Shown: one piece after another, positions 1-11,726 of the stretch
Position numbering within the stretch: position 1 is the stretch's first letter
Layout: every line of letters begins with the position of its first letter
Assembly: GCA_034359265.1 (NCBI GenBank)
Contig: CP136891.1
Location: 62,286,001 to 62,350,000 of the forward strand
Reading direction: 5' to 3'
DNA from: Canna indica
Lineage: Eukaryota; Streptophyta; Magnoliopsida; Zingiberales; Cannaceae
DNA: 64,000 nucleotides
The notes under the pieces: generated by a model
Database searches by the model: none
What the model was told of the DNA's origin: nothing
Seen by the model: the letters and a program-made list of their open reading frames with translations, nothing else
Program-made: the position numbers and the translations under genes

Positions 1-396
1 GCTTTTGTGTCCGTGGCTGAGGAGGGTGAAATTTCGGTTAGGAAGGTAGAAGAGACACAGGTGGTTAATAAATATTCGGATGTTTTTCCAGATGAGCTTC
101 TGGGATTATCGCCGGTTTGAGAGATTGAGTTATGCATTGATTTGCAGCCATAGGTGAAGTCGATCTCGATTCCCCATATCGTATGACACCAGCTTAGTTG
201 AGAGAGCTTAAGGCTCAGTTGCAAGAGTTGATGAATCTGGGTTTTATTCGTCCGAGTGTGTCACCCTGGTGAGCGCCGCTACTTTTTGTTAAAAAGAAGA
301 ATGGATCCTTGCGGATGTGTGTTGATTACTGGTAGTTAAATAAAGTGACGATCAAGAACCGCTACCCACTTCCGATGATTGATGTTGTAATTGAAT
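1..396 (+). pseudogene. Ty3/gypsy pol fragment (protease-RT linker and N-terminal RT)
   Basis: Read on the plus strand this gives AFVSVAEEGE near the edge, then a YSDVFPDEL segment, ELKAQLQEL, an FIRPSVSPW segment, LLFVKKKNGS and NRYPLP. These are the linker and first blocks of a gypsy reverse transcriptase, and the same segment occurs in the gypsy copies at 35150-35500 and 41100-41400. Stops fall where CAG, CGA or TGG codons are expected, a pattern of C-to-T decay at methylated sites. The fragment is cut by the window edge on the left and stops abruptly before the RT palm motifs, joining LTR-like DNA. It is a dead fragment. Confidence 0.85.
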
Positions 397-1870
397 AAAT
401 TTTGATGCTGCCTGCTACTGTGAGGGAAAGCTTGGAAACTTTACCTAGTTATATAAATATATATAGATACATTTCTTTTTCATTGAATGATAATTTACCT
501 TGATAAATAGCTTTTATACTTGTGTTAGTTGGATGAGGGTTAGCTGTATAATAGAAAACATGGAGGGGGTAGTGTGGCCATTGACCTCCTGTGGCTACCT
601 ACTGCAAGCACAGGAGGATTTGGAACATTGAAGATTAAATCATAATGTTGGTAGTTAATACCTTATGCTAACAAATATATATGTTGAACTTTGGTTTTGG
701 TTCAAGGAGAAAGAGGTTTAGGTGGCAGCTTTCAAGTTCATTAGTATAGTTCTTATTAAATATAAATTTCATAGTGGTTCATGCAAATATTTTTTTGCTA
801 TTATGCATTTACGTGTTGTGCTAGTATGAATTGGGATGTTTGCAGATATATTTAATTACGATGTTTAGAATACTTTTGTAGCTATGTTCTATTATTAAAC
901 TTGTATATGGTAACATTTAATTTGAATGAACTGGCTGGATTTAGTGTGTGGATGCATTGTGGGTGTATCCATCATATGTAATGTACCTGTGTTTGTGGAC
1001 GGAATGGGGGTTGGTTGGGCAGATTAGCGGAGGGGGTGTGGGTCGGGAAGCTCGTCAGCGAGCCACACTGACGATCGACCCGGAGTGGCACTGGTTGGAG
1101 GATTTTCCCAACCAATTGGGGTTACTGAGGCTAGAGGGTCTGCCTAGCCCAGGAACCGTGGGCGGGAAGCTCACTGGCAATGTCCTAGTGACCGACTCGT
1201 ATTGTTTGGAAGTATACCTGTGTGTATATGTGGTTTCTTATATGTGGACTGCTTTGGATTTACATAGATACAAGATTTAATTCTGGACTTAAGTAATTAT
1301 TCATTGTGTTGTGAAATTAACTATTATGTGATTATTATGCTTTTCATATAACTATTAACCGTGGACTATGGTAGGCTCAAGACCGAGCCGCCCACTAAGT
1401 CCAATGTGGACTTACCTTTTTGTTTGTTGTTTTTTTGTAGCACCAGGTAAGAACCAGTAGTAACACTGGAGTGTCTGAGTAGCGCAGCTGGGAGCAACAG
1501 GTTCAGGGCTGACCTCGTGACAAGTCGATGTTAGAGTTAGGGTAGTGATCAGGTTTAAAGAGGGTCTCGTGTCGAGACTTATTGTTCTTTATTTCATTTA
1601 TTGTTTCTTTATTTCATTTTTTATTTCAAACATTCTTTAAAGCTTGTTTCGATTGAACATTCATATTTCCGCGTTTTATTTAACAAAGGATGAAATTGTT
1701 TTGTTTTATAACCTTTTGTTAGTGGTTGGAGTTTGAAATAAAAAATTTGGTTTATCTCTGTGGTTTGTGATTAGTTTGTTTTATCTCGATGGTTTGTGAT
1801 TTGAGTTAGGCTTCGGGGTATGCTTGTATACCCTGGCCGATCACACCATTATGGAATTAGGGGTGTGACA
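397..1870 (+). repeat. Ty3/gypsy LTR, 5' end unclear
   Basis: The right end carries a motif shared by every gypsy LTR here: CGGGGTAT, a short spacer, TACCCTGGCCGATCAC, then GGGGTGTGACA ending at 1870. The same end closes the LTRs at 46732 and, inverted, those at 27483, 29846 and 37173. The stretch before it is AT-rich with a GC-rich block near 1010-1200. I could not find the LTR start, because the junction with the pol fragment at about 396 is not a normal internal/LTR border. A 110-codon open frame at 948-1280 has no recognisable domain and is probably chance. Confidence 0.6.
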
Positions 1871-1889
1871 CTCTCCGTCAGCAGCATCG

Positions 1890-2165
1890 TTAAGGCGATG
1901 ATGTGACGCTCTAACATGGATTAAAATAATATTTTTTATTTAAAAAATATTTTAAAAATCATGTCAAATTATATTAAATAATATAAAATAATTTTATATT
2001 TTATATTTTATATTAAAAAATCACTCAATGTTCACCCAGCATGGCTCAGAGTGATTCTTTAATATAAAATAAAAAATATTATTTTATATTATTTAATATA
2101 AATTAAAGTGATTTTTTATATTTTTTGAATAGAAAATATTATTTTAATCCACGTCATCGCCTTAA
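1890..2165. mobile_element. MITE-like terminal inverted repeat element
   Basis: The ends are inverted copies: TTAAGGCGATG on the left and CATCGCCTTAA on the right. The inversion continues inward through a CGTCA/TGACG block and the ATTAAAATAATATTTT arm. The 276-bp body is very AT-rich, folds back along most of its length and has no coding potential. TTAA occurs at both ends and could be a target duplication or part of the inverted repeat, so the superfamily (Tourist-like or other) stays open. It lies between a gypsy LTR end at 1870 and a CACTA terminus at 2167. Confidence 0.6.
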
Positions 2166-2166
2166 C

Positions 2167-2545
2167 CACTAGTGAAATAACAAGCATCAGCAACAGCTCT
2201 AACCATTGCTGAAAGCCATCAGCAATGGCATGCAACGGCCCGGCCCGTTGCAAAGCAGCCGTGGCAGAAAAGCGCGTTGTTGATAACTTAGCAACGGATC
2301 AACAACGACCGCATCGGCCGTTGCTAATAACATTATCATCAATGGTTCTGCCACGACTGTAAGGCCGTTGTATATATGTTCATCAGCAACGTCCCGGTTG
2401 CCGTGGCAAGGCCGTTAGTGAATGCCCGTTGCTAAGCCGTTGTTGTAGATCATCAGCAACGGCTTTGAGGTTGCGGCCCAGAAAGTACGATACACTTTCA
2501 GTAACGGCTTTCCTACGGACAACCGTGGGAAAGCCGTTGCTGATG
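2167..2545. repeat. CACTA subterminal repeats
   Basis: About a dozen copies of a CAGCAACGGC-type motif occur in both orientations (for example CATCAGCAACG and GCCGTTGCT), forming many small hairpins. In CACTA elements such motifs are the known binding sites of the accessory TNPA-type protein. The matching array of the full copy lies at 25145-25450. Confidence 0.85.
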
Positions 2546-2778
2546 ATGTTAACCTGTAACTGAAAAGTTTTAAATTTTCTAATTTTCATTAATACATTGA
2601 TACATTTAACATGATACATAACTCACACACCCATACACACATCAATTCACATACACATCACAGATATACCTAGATATACATCAAAACAATTATACTTATA
2701 TTTATAACTATCCACAATCATATAAAAATTATTCAAATTCAAAACTATTGTATAAATATCCAAACAAAACAATAAACC

Positions 2779-3340
2779 TCACGACGACGGTGGAGGAAGG
2801 TCTGGATCATAATATGGCGGGGTCTGGAGTGCTTGGGTGTACACCGGCATGGACTGGCTCGAGGACGATGGATCTGATGATGCCTACTCCGGTATGAGGG
2901 ATGAGATGTTGCGTAGCATAGCATGCATCTCCGCCATCATGTGACTCTGACGCTCCATCATCTAACTCTAACGTGTGACTATCTCCTCTAGTGTTCTTAT
3001 TATGCTGCTCTGATCATAATTAGTCCTGGAGGTGGACGATCGCTCACCAGCGACCGGAGGGGTCGGTGCCCCAAGTGGCCCGAGCATGGCTCGCGCATGA
3101 CCACTGTCTGCAAAGCCATATATGTGGCCGTGGTCCCAGCCACCTGCAGCCTCGACCCACTCTCCTGTGTCAAAGTCCTCGGGGGTGCCCCCGCGCTGCA
3201 TCACCGTCTGAACTAGCCACAGCGGCATGAGGATCAGTGATAGGACTATCATTGGCAGGAGGATCAGCAGGAGGAAGTGCTGGAGTCTGACCGATTGGAG
3301 ACTCTGAAGCTCTCATCCGACGATAACCATGACCCACCAT
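2779..3340 (-). pseudogene. CACTA accessory protein (Transposase_24-like) remnant
   Basis: The minus strand starts with MVGHGYRRMRASESP, matching the N-terminus of the accessory protein at 23340. It then jumps straight to the last-exon part (VMQRGGTPEDFDTG, GGWDHGHIYGFADSGHAR, VAGERSS) and the serine-rich tail with VYTQALQTPP. The middle exons are deleted relative to the intact copy. What remains lacks the conserved TRYTW-like core, so no working DNA-binding protein is expected. Confidence 0.8.
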
Positions 3341-3412
3341 ATCTGTCGAATAAGCATATAATTAGATTATATATATAGTAGAGCTAGATTTAATATAAGA
3401 TATACTTTATAA

Positions 3413-5145
3413 TTATTCCTCATCATCTGAGTAATAGTCTTCAAATTCTTCTTCTTCTTCTTCATCATCATCTTCTTCATCTTCTTCATCTCCAGCTTCC
3501 TCAACTTCATGATCATCATCATCAACATATTCAATTTCTAATTGAACTAACGATGTGTCCGCATCATCGAGTATTGGAATAATACGGTCTACTGCAGGAG
3601 GATCCTCTTCTTGATAGAAATTATCTGTCACATCAGGTATCGGCTCATTTTCTCCCGCTATCAGATCAATTCTTCCTCTAGCTTTAGTCTTACCGACAAC
3701 ACGCCAATCTGCTTTATCTTTATTTCTAGCTGGATACTTCGCGTAATATACTTGTTCGGCTTATGATGCCAATATAAAAGGCCTTTTTGCTGCCAATTTC
3801 GATTTGTAATTAACCCCAATAAATTTGTATTATGGATGAACTTTCATGCCCCTTTCTGTTGTATCGAACCAATGACATCTAAATAGGATAATTGATTTCA
3901 AGCCGAAGTAGTGCAATTCTATCACTTTTTCCACCGGTCCATAAAAATTCATATCACATTCAACATACGTTGTCCCTTTCACGCAGATCCCGACATTCAT
4001 TGTCTTCTTTGTAAATGCTTATTCAACTGTGTGAAATTTATACCCATTAATAAAATATTCGCTATAACACGACACTAGTCGTAACGGTCCACTAACAATC
4101 TCAAATATTCTTTCATCTATTTCAGCTATGTGATCTTTGCTGTAAGCCCGAATCCAAGTAGGGAAATCACGATTCTGTAATCTCTCCAATTCTTTATCAT
4201 TGTGAATAGAGTATTTTTGCACCATCTCAATGTCAAATATTTCAATGAATTGTTCAATCTCTGGATAAGTGAGTAATACATATAATTGTGTCAAATGATA
4301 CTCTTCGTCACTTTAAACGTCCATTTGAATGTCGAACTCCACTGTCGTCGTTACGTGGAAGACGATCAAATCTTGTTTGTACTGTCGATTCAAAGTAAAA
4401 TGAGCAGAATGTTGAAATTTCTTGGAAGATATACGATTCAAATATTGATCCTTCAACAGTTGCAGTGTTCTTTACTTTTTTCTTCAGACGATTCATGTAT
4501 CTTTCAAATAAGTACATCCACCGGTATTGAACGGGGCCACCAACTCGTGCCTCGTATGCCAAGTGTATCGGTAGATGCTCCATCGAGTCAAAGAAGGCAG
4601 GAGGGAAAAACTGCTCCATGTTGCATATAATTTCAACAATATTACTTTCAAATGCTGACATATCTTCGACTCGAAGGACATTTGCACAAATGTTTCTAAA
4701 AACATACTTAATTTAGTTAATGGGCCCCAAATATTATCATGTAGAAGATTTCGAAATGCGATTGAAAGCAAGCTCTACATGAATACATGGGTATCGTGGC
4801 TCTTCATCCTTGATATTTTACAATCATCGACATTCACACATCGAGATAAGTTTGAGGCATATCCATCGGGTAATCTGAGTTCTTTTATCCATTGACAAAC
4901 ATCTTTGATTTGTTATTTATTTAACACATACGGGGCCTTCGGCTTCAGATATCGTCCGTTGACCTCTTATAACTCTAACTCCGGTCTCTTACAAAGTATT
5001 TTTATATCATGTCGGGCCTTGACATTATCTTTAGTTTTTCTGGAAACATCCATCAAAGTGTTGAAAATACTATCAAACATATTTTTTTTCAATGTGCATG
5101 ACATCCAAATTATGTTGAATCAGTAGTGAACTCCAATACGGCTCA
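3413..5145 (-). pseudogene. CACTA TNP2-type transposase, C-terminal half, broken
   Basis: Minus-strand frames match the second half of the transposase at 19799-23264. They include a stretch before DUF4218 (HLPIHLAYEARVGGP), the DUF4218 end (PEIEQFIEIFDIEMVQ), the DUF4216 region, and an acidic tail rich in Asp and Glu ending DYYSDDEE. The frame is broken by several stops and shifts, for example around 3760, 4020 and 4300. Nothing upstream of the region encoding NIWGPLTKLS plus a short block remains. It is nonfunctional. Confidence 0.85.
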
Positions 5146-5150
5146 CTCGT

Positions 5151-5394
5151 CAAGTTATTTTAACATTTTAATTAAAATTACAACAGACAATCATTTTCGT
5201 AGCTAACATGAAAGCAAATAAAAAAAATATAAGACTAATTTAATTTAAATCGATTGTCATTAACTACTTTATCTATATATTATTTATTTTATTTCATTAA
5301 TAAATAATGTTGAATATATTGTTTGAACATTGAAAAAAATAGCAACTCATTGGCAATATTAATAAGAATAAGAATGTGTCCATTTTGCAATTAA
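5151..5394. repeat. Direct repeat unit a (pairs with 7105-7345)
   Basis: It begins CAAGTTATTTTAACATTTTA and ends GTGTCCATTTTGCAATTAA, with only scattered differences from the copy at 7105-7345 in the same orientation. The flanks differ: this copy abuts the broken end of the CACTA relic. Its origin is not recognised. Confidence 0.85.
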
Positions 5395-5620
5395 TGTCTA
5401 TATAAAATGTCATTACAATAATAAAGAGTCAGAAAAGATTCGGATACAACTATAAATTTTTGTTTGAAAAATGGTTATCTACTTTTATAATTTTTTATTG
5501 TATTTATTATGAGTGCATGTTATGCTCTAAGGATAGTGACTATATCAATTAATAATAATATCATTAATTTTTAACTATAAAAAATAATACATTCTTAATA
5601 TTTAATCTTTAATAATAATT

Positions 5621-5648
5621 TTTGCGCAACACACCGGTTCTCGACTAG
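5621..5648 (+). other. Helitron-like 3' terminus
   Basis: The string TTTGCGCAACACACCGGTTC followed by TCGACTAG has the layout of a plant Helitron 3' end: a short GC-rich hairpin region a few bases before a terminal CTAG. A closely similar string ends at 7058. No matching 5' TC end or Rep/helicase code is visible. Confidence 0.4.
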
Positions 5649-7030
5649 ATAACCATTGATGCCTTTGATCCCTTTATTTTAAAAAATAAATCCCTTTGAT
5701 CCCCGACGCACCAGTACCATCTCTCACGTTTACAAACCGGGTGAATCCTCTGGAATCACAAATACCATGAGATAAAAAGGCTTAGCAGCTTGATTCATTC
5801 AACCAAAATCAAGTCTCGGGGAAGCATTCCTTCCCTAGACTTTAAACAAGTACTTGAGACTTGAGTCTGCTTTTAATTTTCTTCGACTGCTTTAATGATC
5901 GGCACACGCAGTAAAAACAAATATGCAAATAAATAATACTACTTATAAGTTACACAATAATAAGATATATTTAATATGTATTGATATGAAAAATATTGTA
6001 AATAATAAAGTTAGAAAAGAAATAAAATGATATTGTTAGTAATATCATATAATTATGTAGATTGTTTTTCTTAAAAATATAGTTGGTATGGTAAACTCAA
6101 ATTATATATATTTTTATTTAAAATTATTGATCAATTCCTGTGATGAACTTTCTTATCATGTTTTGGTATTTTAAATTTAAATATATATTTTTTCTGAAAT
6201 TATAAGTATAAACTTTTATTTACAATTTTATATTGATGATTTTTTAATTTTTTTATCGGGGAATAAAAAAACTCAAAATGAAGATAAGAGTGTATGATAA
6301 ATGTCAAAAAAAAGTTGAAGATGAATCTGAACAACCTGTTATCATTAAAAAGAATTTAGAAAAAGGCTCCGGGAAAAAGAATTTAGAAAGTGTGTATGAT
6401 ATATTAGAATAAAGAGAATGAAGATGATGATGATATTTAAGAATTATCGTGTTTTTTATTTAGTGACAAACAAGTATTATTAAACAAAATTTGCTTTCAT
6501 TATTCGTCACCGTTAATGTTTATGAACTTTATTTTAAATATTTAAATGTGATAGTTTATATTGCATTTTAAAATTTTACTTCTTTTATTTTGCAAATTGT
6601 GATATATCAATTACATAATCTCTATCATATCATTTAATCATACATGAATATTTTGTGATCCTAATATTTACTATTATACGCACAATAAAATACTATTAAG
6701 AATTTTTAATTCAAAACATCACTTTGTATAAAATAAGTATTGTTTAAAATAAACACATACAAGTTTATAGACACATTATTTATATATTGGACTCAATTTT
6801 CTTCCCCTTAAAATTATTGATAATTTTATTCTTTTATGATCATAAATTTTACTTTTTTTCATAAAGATCTATTTTATGCTTAACTTTTAAATAATAAATT
6901 TATAATAAAGTGAAATATTTGAAGTACACATTACTTACAAATTATAAATAAAATTAATTAATAATTCTATATATTAAACTTATTTGATTATTTATTATTA
7001 TTTAAGTAAAATCATATTTATTTATAGATA
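5649..7030. other. AT-rich stretch without genes
   Basis: I see no coding frame or RNA gene here. The part to about 5940 is less AT-rich; the rest is poly-A/T-rich. It could be the body of a non-autonomous Helitron ending at 7058, which would account for the lack of coding capacity, but this is inference. Confidence 0.4.
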
Positions 7031-7058
7031 TTTGCGCAACGCGCGAGTTCTCGACTAG
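7031..7058 (+). other. Helitron-like 3' terminus
   Basis: TTTGCGCAACGCGCGAGTTC is followed by TCGACTAG and then T. It contains the small palindromes GCGCAACGCGC and CGAGTTCTCG just before the terminal CTAG. It nearly repeats the string ending at 5648, in the same orientation. Confidence 0.45.
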
Positions 7059-7104
7059 TTAGATCTAATAGTGGGGCAAAAAATTTAACTATGGGAGTCC
7101 ATTA

Positions 7105-7345
7105 CAAGTTATTTTAACATTTTAATTAAAATTATAGACGATCATTTCGTAGCTAACATGAAAGCAAATAAAAAAATATAAGACTAATTTAATTTAAATC
7201 GATTGTCATTAACAGCTTTATCGGTATATTATTTATTTTATTTTATTTAAATAAATAATGTTGAATATATTGTTTAAACATAAAAAAAAACAGCAACTCG
7301 TTGGCAATATTAATAAGAATAAGAATGTGTCCATTTTGCAATTAA
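7105..7345. repeat. Direct repeat unit b (pairs with 5151-5394)
   Basis: Second copy of the 240-bp unit, starting CAAGTTATTTTAACATTTTA, 46 bp after a Helitron-like end. The two copies bracket the AT-rich stretch and both Helitron-like ends. Confidence 0.85.
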
Positions 7346-9608
7346 ATTGGAGTTTTAAATTCTGTCATAGAGGGGTTTAAATGGCTAAAGTAAAAGTATG
7401 AGTAATCATTTGGAAAGAAAAATAATAATATATTCTAAATGCATATCCTCGGATAATTTAGCACTAAAACACAGCTTCTACTAATAATAATAGTCTATCA
7501 AAAAATAATGATAACGATTTTCACCTTTTTAACCTTTTTAACCTTTCTTGCTCTACCTACTTCAAATGGACAAAGATACTTCTGAATTACGTTGAATGAA
7601 AAAATAGTTATCGGGGGTATCAAAATCCTCAATAACCAATTATAACATATATTCAAAACTCTTACAATTTTAACTTGCTATCACTTCAAAAAAATAATTT
7701 GAAAGTTCATAATTTCCTACCTATTCCAAACACCAAACTTTGTTGGCCAATGCCCCTCAACTTTACAAGTGGTCTCGTATTAGTCCAACGATGAAAGGAG
7801 CAGCTTAGTCCGAGTCCACATCACATAAATGTGGAATTAAAGGTCAATATACTTTTCTTTCTATCTCTAATCATAGCAGGCCAAACATAGTAATCAACAT
7901 GGAGTCTTGTAAAAAATTACCTGAATTCATTGACATTGATTGATTCACGCTTGTTCTTCAACCTTTGTTCCTTGTGTCATACGAGTGAAAAGGAACCGAT
8001 AGTGGAAAAGAGAGGTAACTTCTCATATGGAATTAAGGGTGCAACTCATGTGTCTATTTAAATGAGGAATAAGACACACCCTTTCATTTCAAGGAGTAGG
8101 ATCCTCTTTAAATTAGCAAAACAATGGGTCAAACCTGCCCATTATAGCAAACTTATATTATAATCAAAGGATAAGGGTCATATTTGCTCCTAAAGTATTT
8201 GAAAATGTATAAATTTATTCTTAAACTTTTTTTAAAAAAAATACCATCGTTGTCTAAATTTTGAGCAAAAAATACCACTGCTTGTAACGATTTGACAAGT
8301 CAGTAAATAGTTGCTTATGTGACAAGGATAAAGATCATATTTGCCCCTAAAGTATTCAAAAAAGTACAAATTTATCCTTAAACTTTTTTTTTTGAAAAAT
8401 GCCCTCGTCGTCCAAATTTTGGGTCATATTTGCCCCTAAAGTATTCGAAAATGTACATATTTGTCCTTAAACTTTTTATTTTTTAAAAAATGCCCTCGCC
8501 GTCCAAATTTTGAGCTAAAAATCCCTCACGTCCCTGAGGGATATAAGAGGTATAAATACTAAAACCCTAATCGCCAAAAGATCAAAGTGTCCCTTAACTT
8601 AAGTTGAGTCTAAAACAAACCATAACTCAACCAATACAAGTCTAATTCAAGTTCCGCTCGAACCTCCAAATTCGTCTCTAACCAAGCAACTCATCTAAGG
8701 ACTAATCAAATTTAGATGAATTAATTTCCTCGTGCGAAAAGGCCGATCTTCAATTTAAGCCCTCCGATATTTCATCTGGTCTATCCTGACGCGCGATTAA
8801 ATTATCCCGCTGAAATAATTAAATAAGCATTTTAAAAATTTACAAGTATTACAAAGAAGTGGTGGGACGTATTTTTGCAGCACCCCTTAACCGACTAGTT
8901 TTTGCAGCTGGCTGTGCTACCTTATTTTTCTTTTCTTATTTTTTCTATCTTTTCAGCTCGTTCAATTTGACGTTTGTTTTAATGGCTTGTAACTAAAAGC
9001 TATGATATATACGAACTCTATATGTCGCCCCTAATTAATTTAGGTTGTGAATATATTGGGTATTACATATTGGCAGCTTAAAATCTAATGTGACTTGATG
9101 ATGTGACTTATTTTATTTACCACGTAAGCAATTATTTGCTGACTTGTCAAACCGTTACAAACAGTGGTATTTTTGGCCCAAAATTTGGACGACGAGGACA
9201 TTTATTAAAAAATAAAAAGTTTAAGGGCAAATTTGTATATTTTTAAATACTTTAGGGGCAAATATGACCCAAAATTTGGACGACGATGATATTTTTCAAA
9301 AAAAAAAATTTAAGGGCAAATTTATATTTTTTTGAATACTTTAGGGGCAAATATGACCCTTATCATTGTCACGTAAGCAATCGTTTGCTGACTTGTTAAA
9401 TCGTTACATGCAGTGGTATTTTTGGTCCAAAATTTGGACGACGATGGTATTTTTTAAAAAAGAAGAAAGTTTGAGAACAAATTTGTACATTTTTAAATAT
9501 TTTAGGGGCAAATATAGACATTATCCCTATAATCAAATTGACATCTAATTAATCTTGGTATAACATAATAAATCTACTAATTTATGCTAGCTCATAAAAA
9601 ATTTAACA
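7346..9608 (-). repeat. 3' LTR region of a Ty1/copia element, interrupted
   Basis: On the minus strand a purine-rich tract (CAAATGGGAGAA) at 9609-9622 is followed at 9608 by TGTTAAATTTTTTATG, a polypurine tract/LTR border. The LTR runs leftwards and is split by the Mutator-like element at 8169-9527; sequence is continuous across that element once one 10-bp target copy is removed. I could not find the distal LTR end, so the lower coordinate is a limit. There are no genes in 7346-8158. Confidence 0.5.
8169..9527. mobile_element. Mutator-like foldback element
   Basis: The ends are inverted: GGATAAGGGTCATATTTG on the left and, reversed, GGATAATGTCTATATTTG on the right. Both arms (about 8169-8525 and 9117-9527) repeat modules such as GGGGCAAATATGACCC and a TTTGCTGACTTG block, so each arm is itself internally repeated. 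The direct repeat TATAATCAAA (8159-8168 and 9528-9537) is a 10-bp target duplication, near the 9-bp norm for Mutator elements. The centre (8525-9115) has no open frame. Confidence 0.75.
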
Positions 9609-10109
9609 TTCTCCCATTTGAACTTCATAAATTAGATTTTCATTAAAATTCCAGATTAATTCGCAATATGTACATATAGTAAGATGCCAAGACCAAAAGA
9701 AGAACAAAGCCACCCTTCTTAACCACAAGTCCAAAAGAAATTGCAAGCATCTTAACAATGTAGAAAATCATGCTTGAAGGAGCATTGATATCATACATGC
9801 AAGACACTTAAATCTCAATGATCCAACAAAAGCAAAATGTGTTTACAAGGGAAAACACTACAAGATGGCACATCGATATATAATTTCAGTGTAATTCCCT
9901 ACAAAATTGGCCCCAAGCACCTACCCAAGATGCTATATGAGATCACCTCTTATTAACAACAAAATGAGAGAGTGAAAAATGTCACTAAAATATGTCATTA
10001 TATATATATAACAAATAATCTGTGCAGAGTATATTTATGACAACAATAATAATTAATATTACACAATATTTCAATACAACATAAGAAGTTGGAATAAGTT
10101 TATAACCCA

Positions 10110-11640
10110 AACTCCCACTAATCCAAAGCATCAAAATGATTTTACAACACCCATACGGGTTACATGATCAACAAAAACTTTAACATATAAGCTTTTAGTT
10201 AGGGGATCTGCAATCATAAGTTCTGTAGGAATATGTTTGACATAAGTCTGAAGCTCTTAAATCTTCTCTCTAACAAACATAAAATTTGTGTGAAAGAGTT
10301 TTGACCGCTTTGAATTATTGTTATTATTTTGATAGAAGCACACCATAACATAGTAAATGATCAAAGACCTAGAAATATTTTCCATGAGCCCAAATTCAAC
10401 AATAAAATTTCTTAGCCATATTGCTTGACGCGTAGCTTCATAATAAGCTATATACTATGCTTCCATAGTTGAGGTAGTTGTAAGTGTTTGTTTAACACTT
10501 TTCCAAGAAACAACTCCTCGTGCCAATATAAAAATATAACTTGAAGTTGACTTATGATCATCTGGGCAGCCACCATAATCTGAAACAAAATAATCTATCA
10601 CTTCAAGATTATTAGACTTTCTGTAAGTAACATGTAATCTTTGGTACCTTGTAGATATCTCATTACACGTTTTGCAGTCTGCCAATGAGCCACACTAGGT
10701 TTGCTCGAATATCTCTTAAGTACACTAACAACAAAAGCAATATCAGGACGTGTACAAACTTGAGCATACATAAGGCTGCCTACAGCGAAAACATATGGGA
10801 TTTTCTCAATTTTTTCAATTTCATTATTATTCTGAGGACACTGGCTATTAAAAAGTCTCTCACTCTTTTGAATGGGTGTGGCACATGATTTGCAAATCTT
10901 CATATTAAATCTATTCAGTATTCTCTCAATATAACTCTTTTGAGACAAACTAAGAATACCGTGAGATCTATCACAGTGAATCTCAATGCTTAAAACAAAT
11001 GATGCATCACCAAGATCCTTCATATCAAAGTGCGACGTCAGCAACTGTTTTGTCTCATATAGAAATTCCACATCATTGCTAGCCAAAAGAATATCATCAA
11101 TATACAATACAAGAATGATGAATCTACTCTCACCATTCTTAAGATAAATACATTGATCTATAGTATTTTCCTTGAAACCAAGAGAGCTAACAATATCATG
11201 AAATTTGAGATATCATTGTCTGGAGACCTGTTTCAAGCCATAAATTGATCTTATTAATTTGCACACCATATGCTCCTTTCCATGTTCAATAAAACTGTCA
11301 TGCTGATCCACATACACATCCTCATATAAATCATCATTCAAGAATGTTGTTTTAACATCCATCTGATGGAGCTCCAAATCAAAATGAATTACTAGTGCCA
11401 TCACAATGTGAAAGGAATCTTTGGTGAAAACAGGAGAAAATGTTTCTTTATAATCGATACATTTTTCTCTAGTTGTATCCTTTTACAACAAGTCTTGCTT
11501 TATATCTTTCTATCTCTCCTTTTGCACTAAAGACCATTTACAACCAATAGTGCTGCAACCATCTGGTAATTCCACCAAATCCCAAACACTGTTCTTTCCC
11601 ATAGATACCAATTCATCTTTCATAGCAGCCATCCACTATG
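10110..11640 (-). pseudogene. Copia reverse transcriptase and RNase H, broken
   Basis: The RT begins with MAAMKDELVSMGKNSVWDLV. It continues through LHQMDVKTTFLND, IRSIYGLKQVSRQ and the palm motif as MYIDDILLASND (both catalytic Asp kept), then SLMYAQVCTRPDIAFVV, AHWQTAKRVMRYLQGT and an RNase H part with VSWKSVKQTLTTTSTMEAEY. Stops and frame changes interrupt it, for instance around 11100-11210 between the two RT blocks and near 10600. It once copied the element's RNA into DNA and is not functional now. Confidence 0.88.
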
Positions 11641-11726
11641 AACTATATATGGGGACCTGAGGAGGCTTCATTATAAGAAGTGGGATCAGAATCCTTAACA
11701 TAGTTGAAATCATGTTCTTGCATATA

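Larger units (their letters stand above)
2167..5150 (-). mobile_element. Truncated CACTA (En/Spm) transposon, copy 2
   Basis: The left terminus reads CACTAGTGAAAT and is followed by subterminal repeats. The minus strand then encodes the accessory-protein tail and the C-terminal half of a TNP2-type transposase in the order seen in the full element at 18411-25470. Homology stops near 5145 inside the transposase, so the transposase 5' part, the leader and the other terminus are missing. The copy is a non-autonomous relic. Confidence 0.88.

Noticed and set aside
948..1280. 110-codon frame
   Set aside because: Lies in LTR sequence with no recognisable motif.
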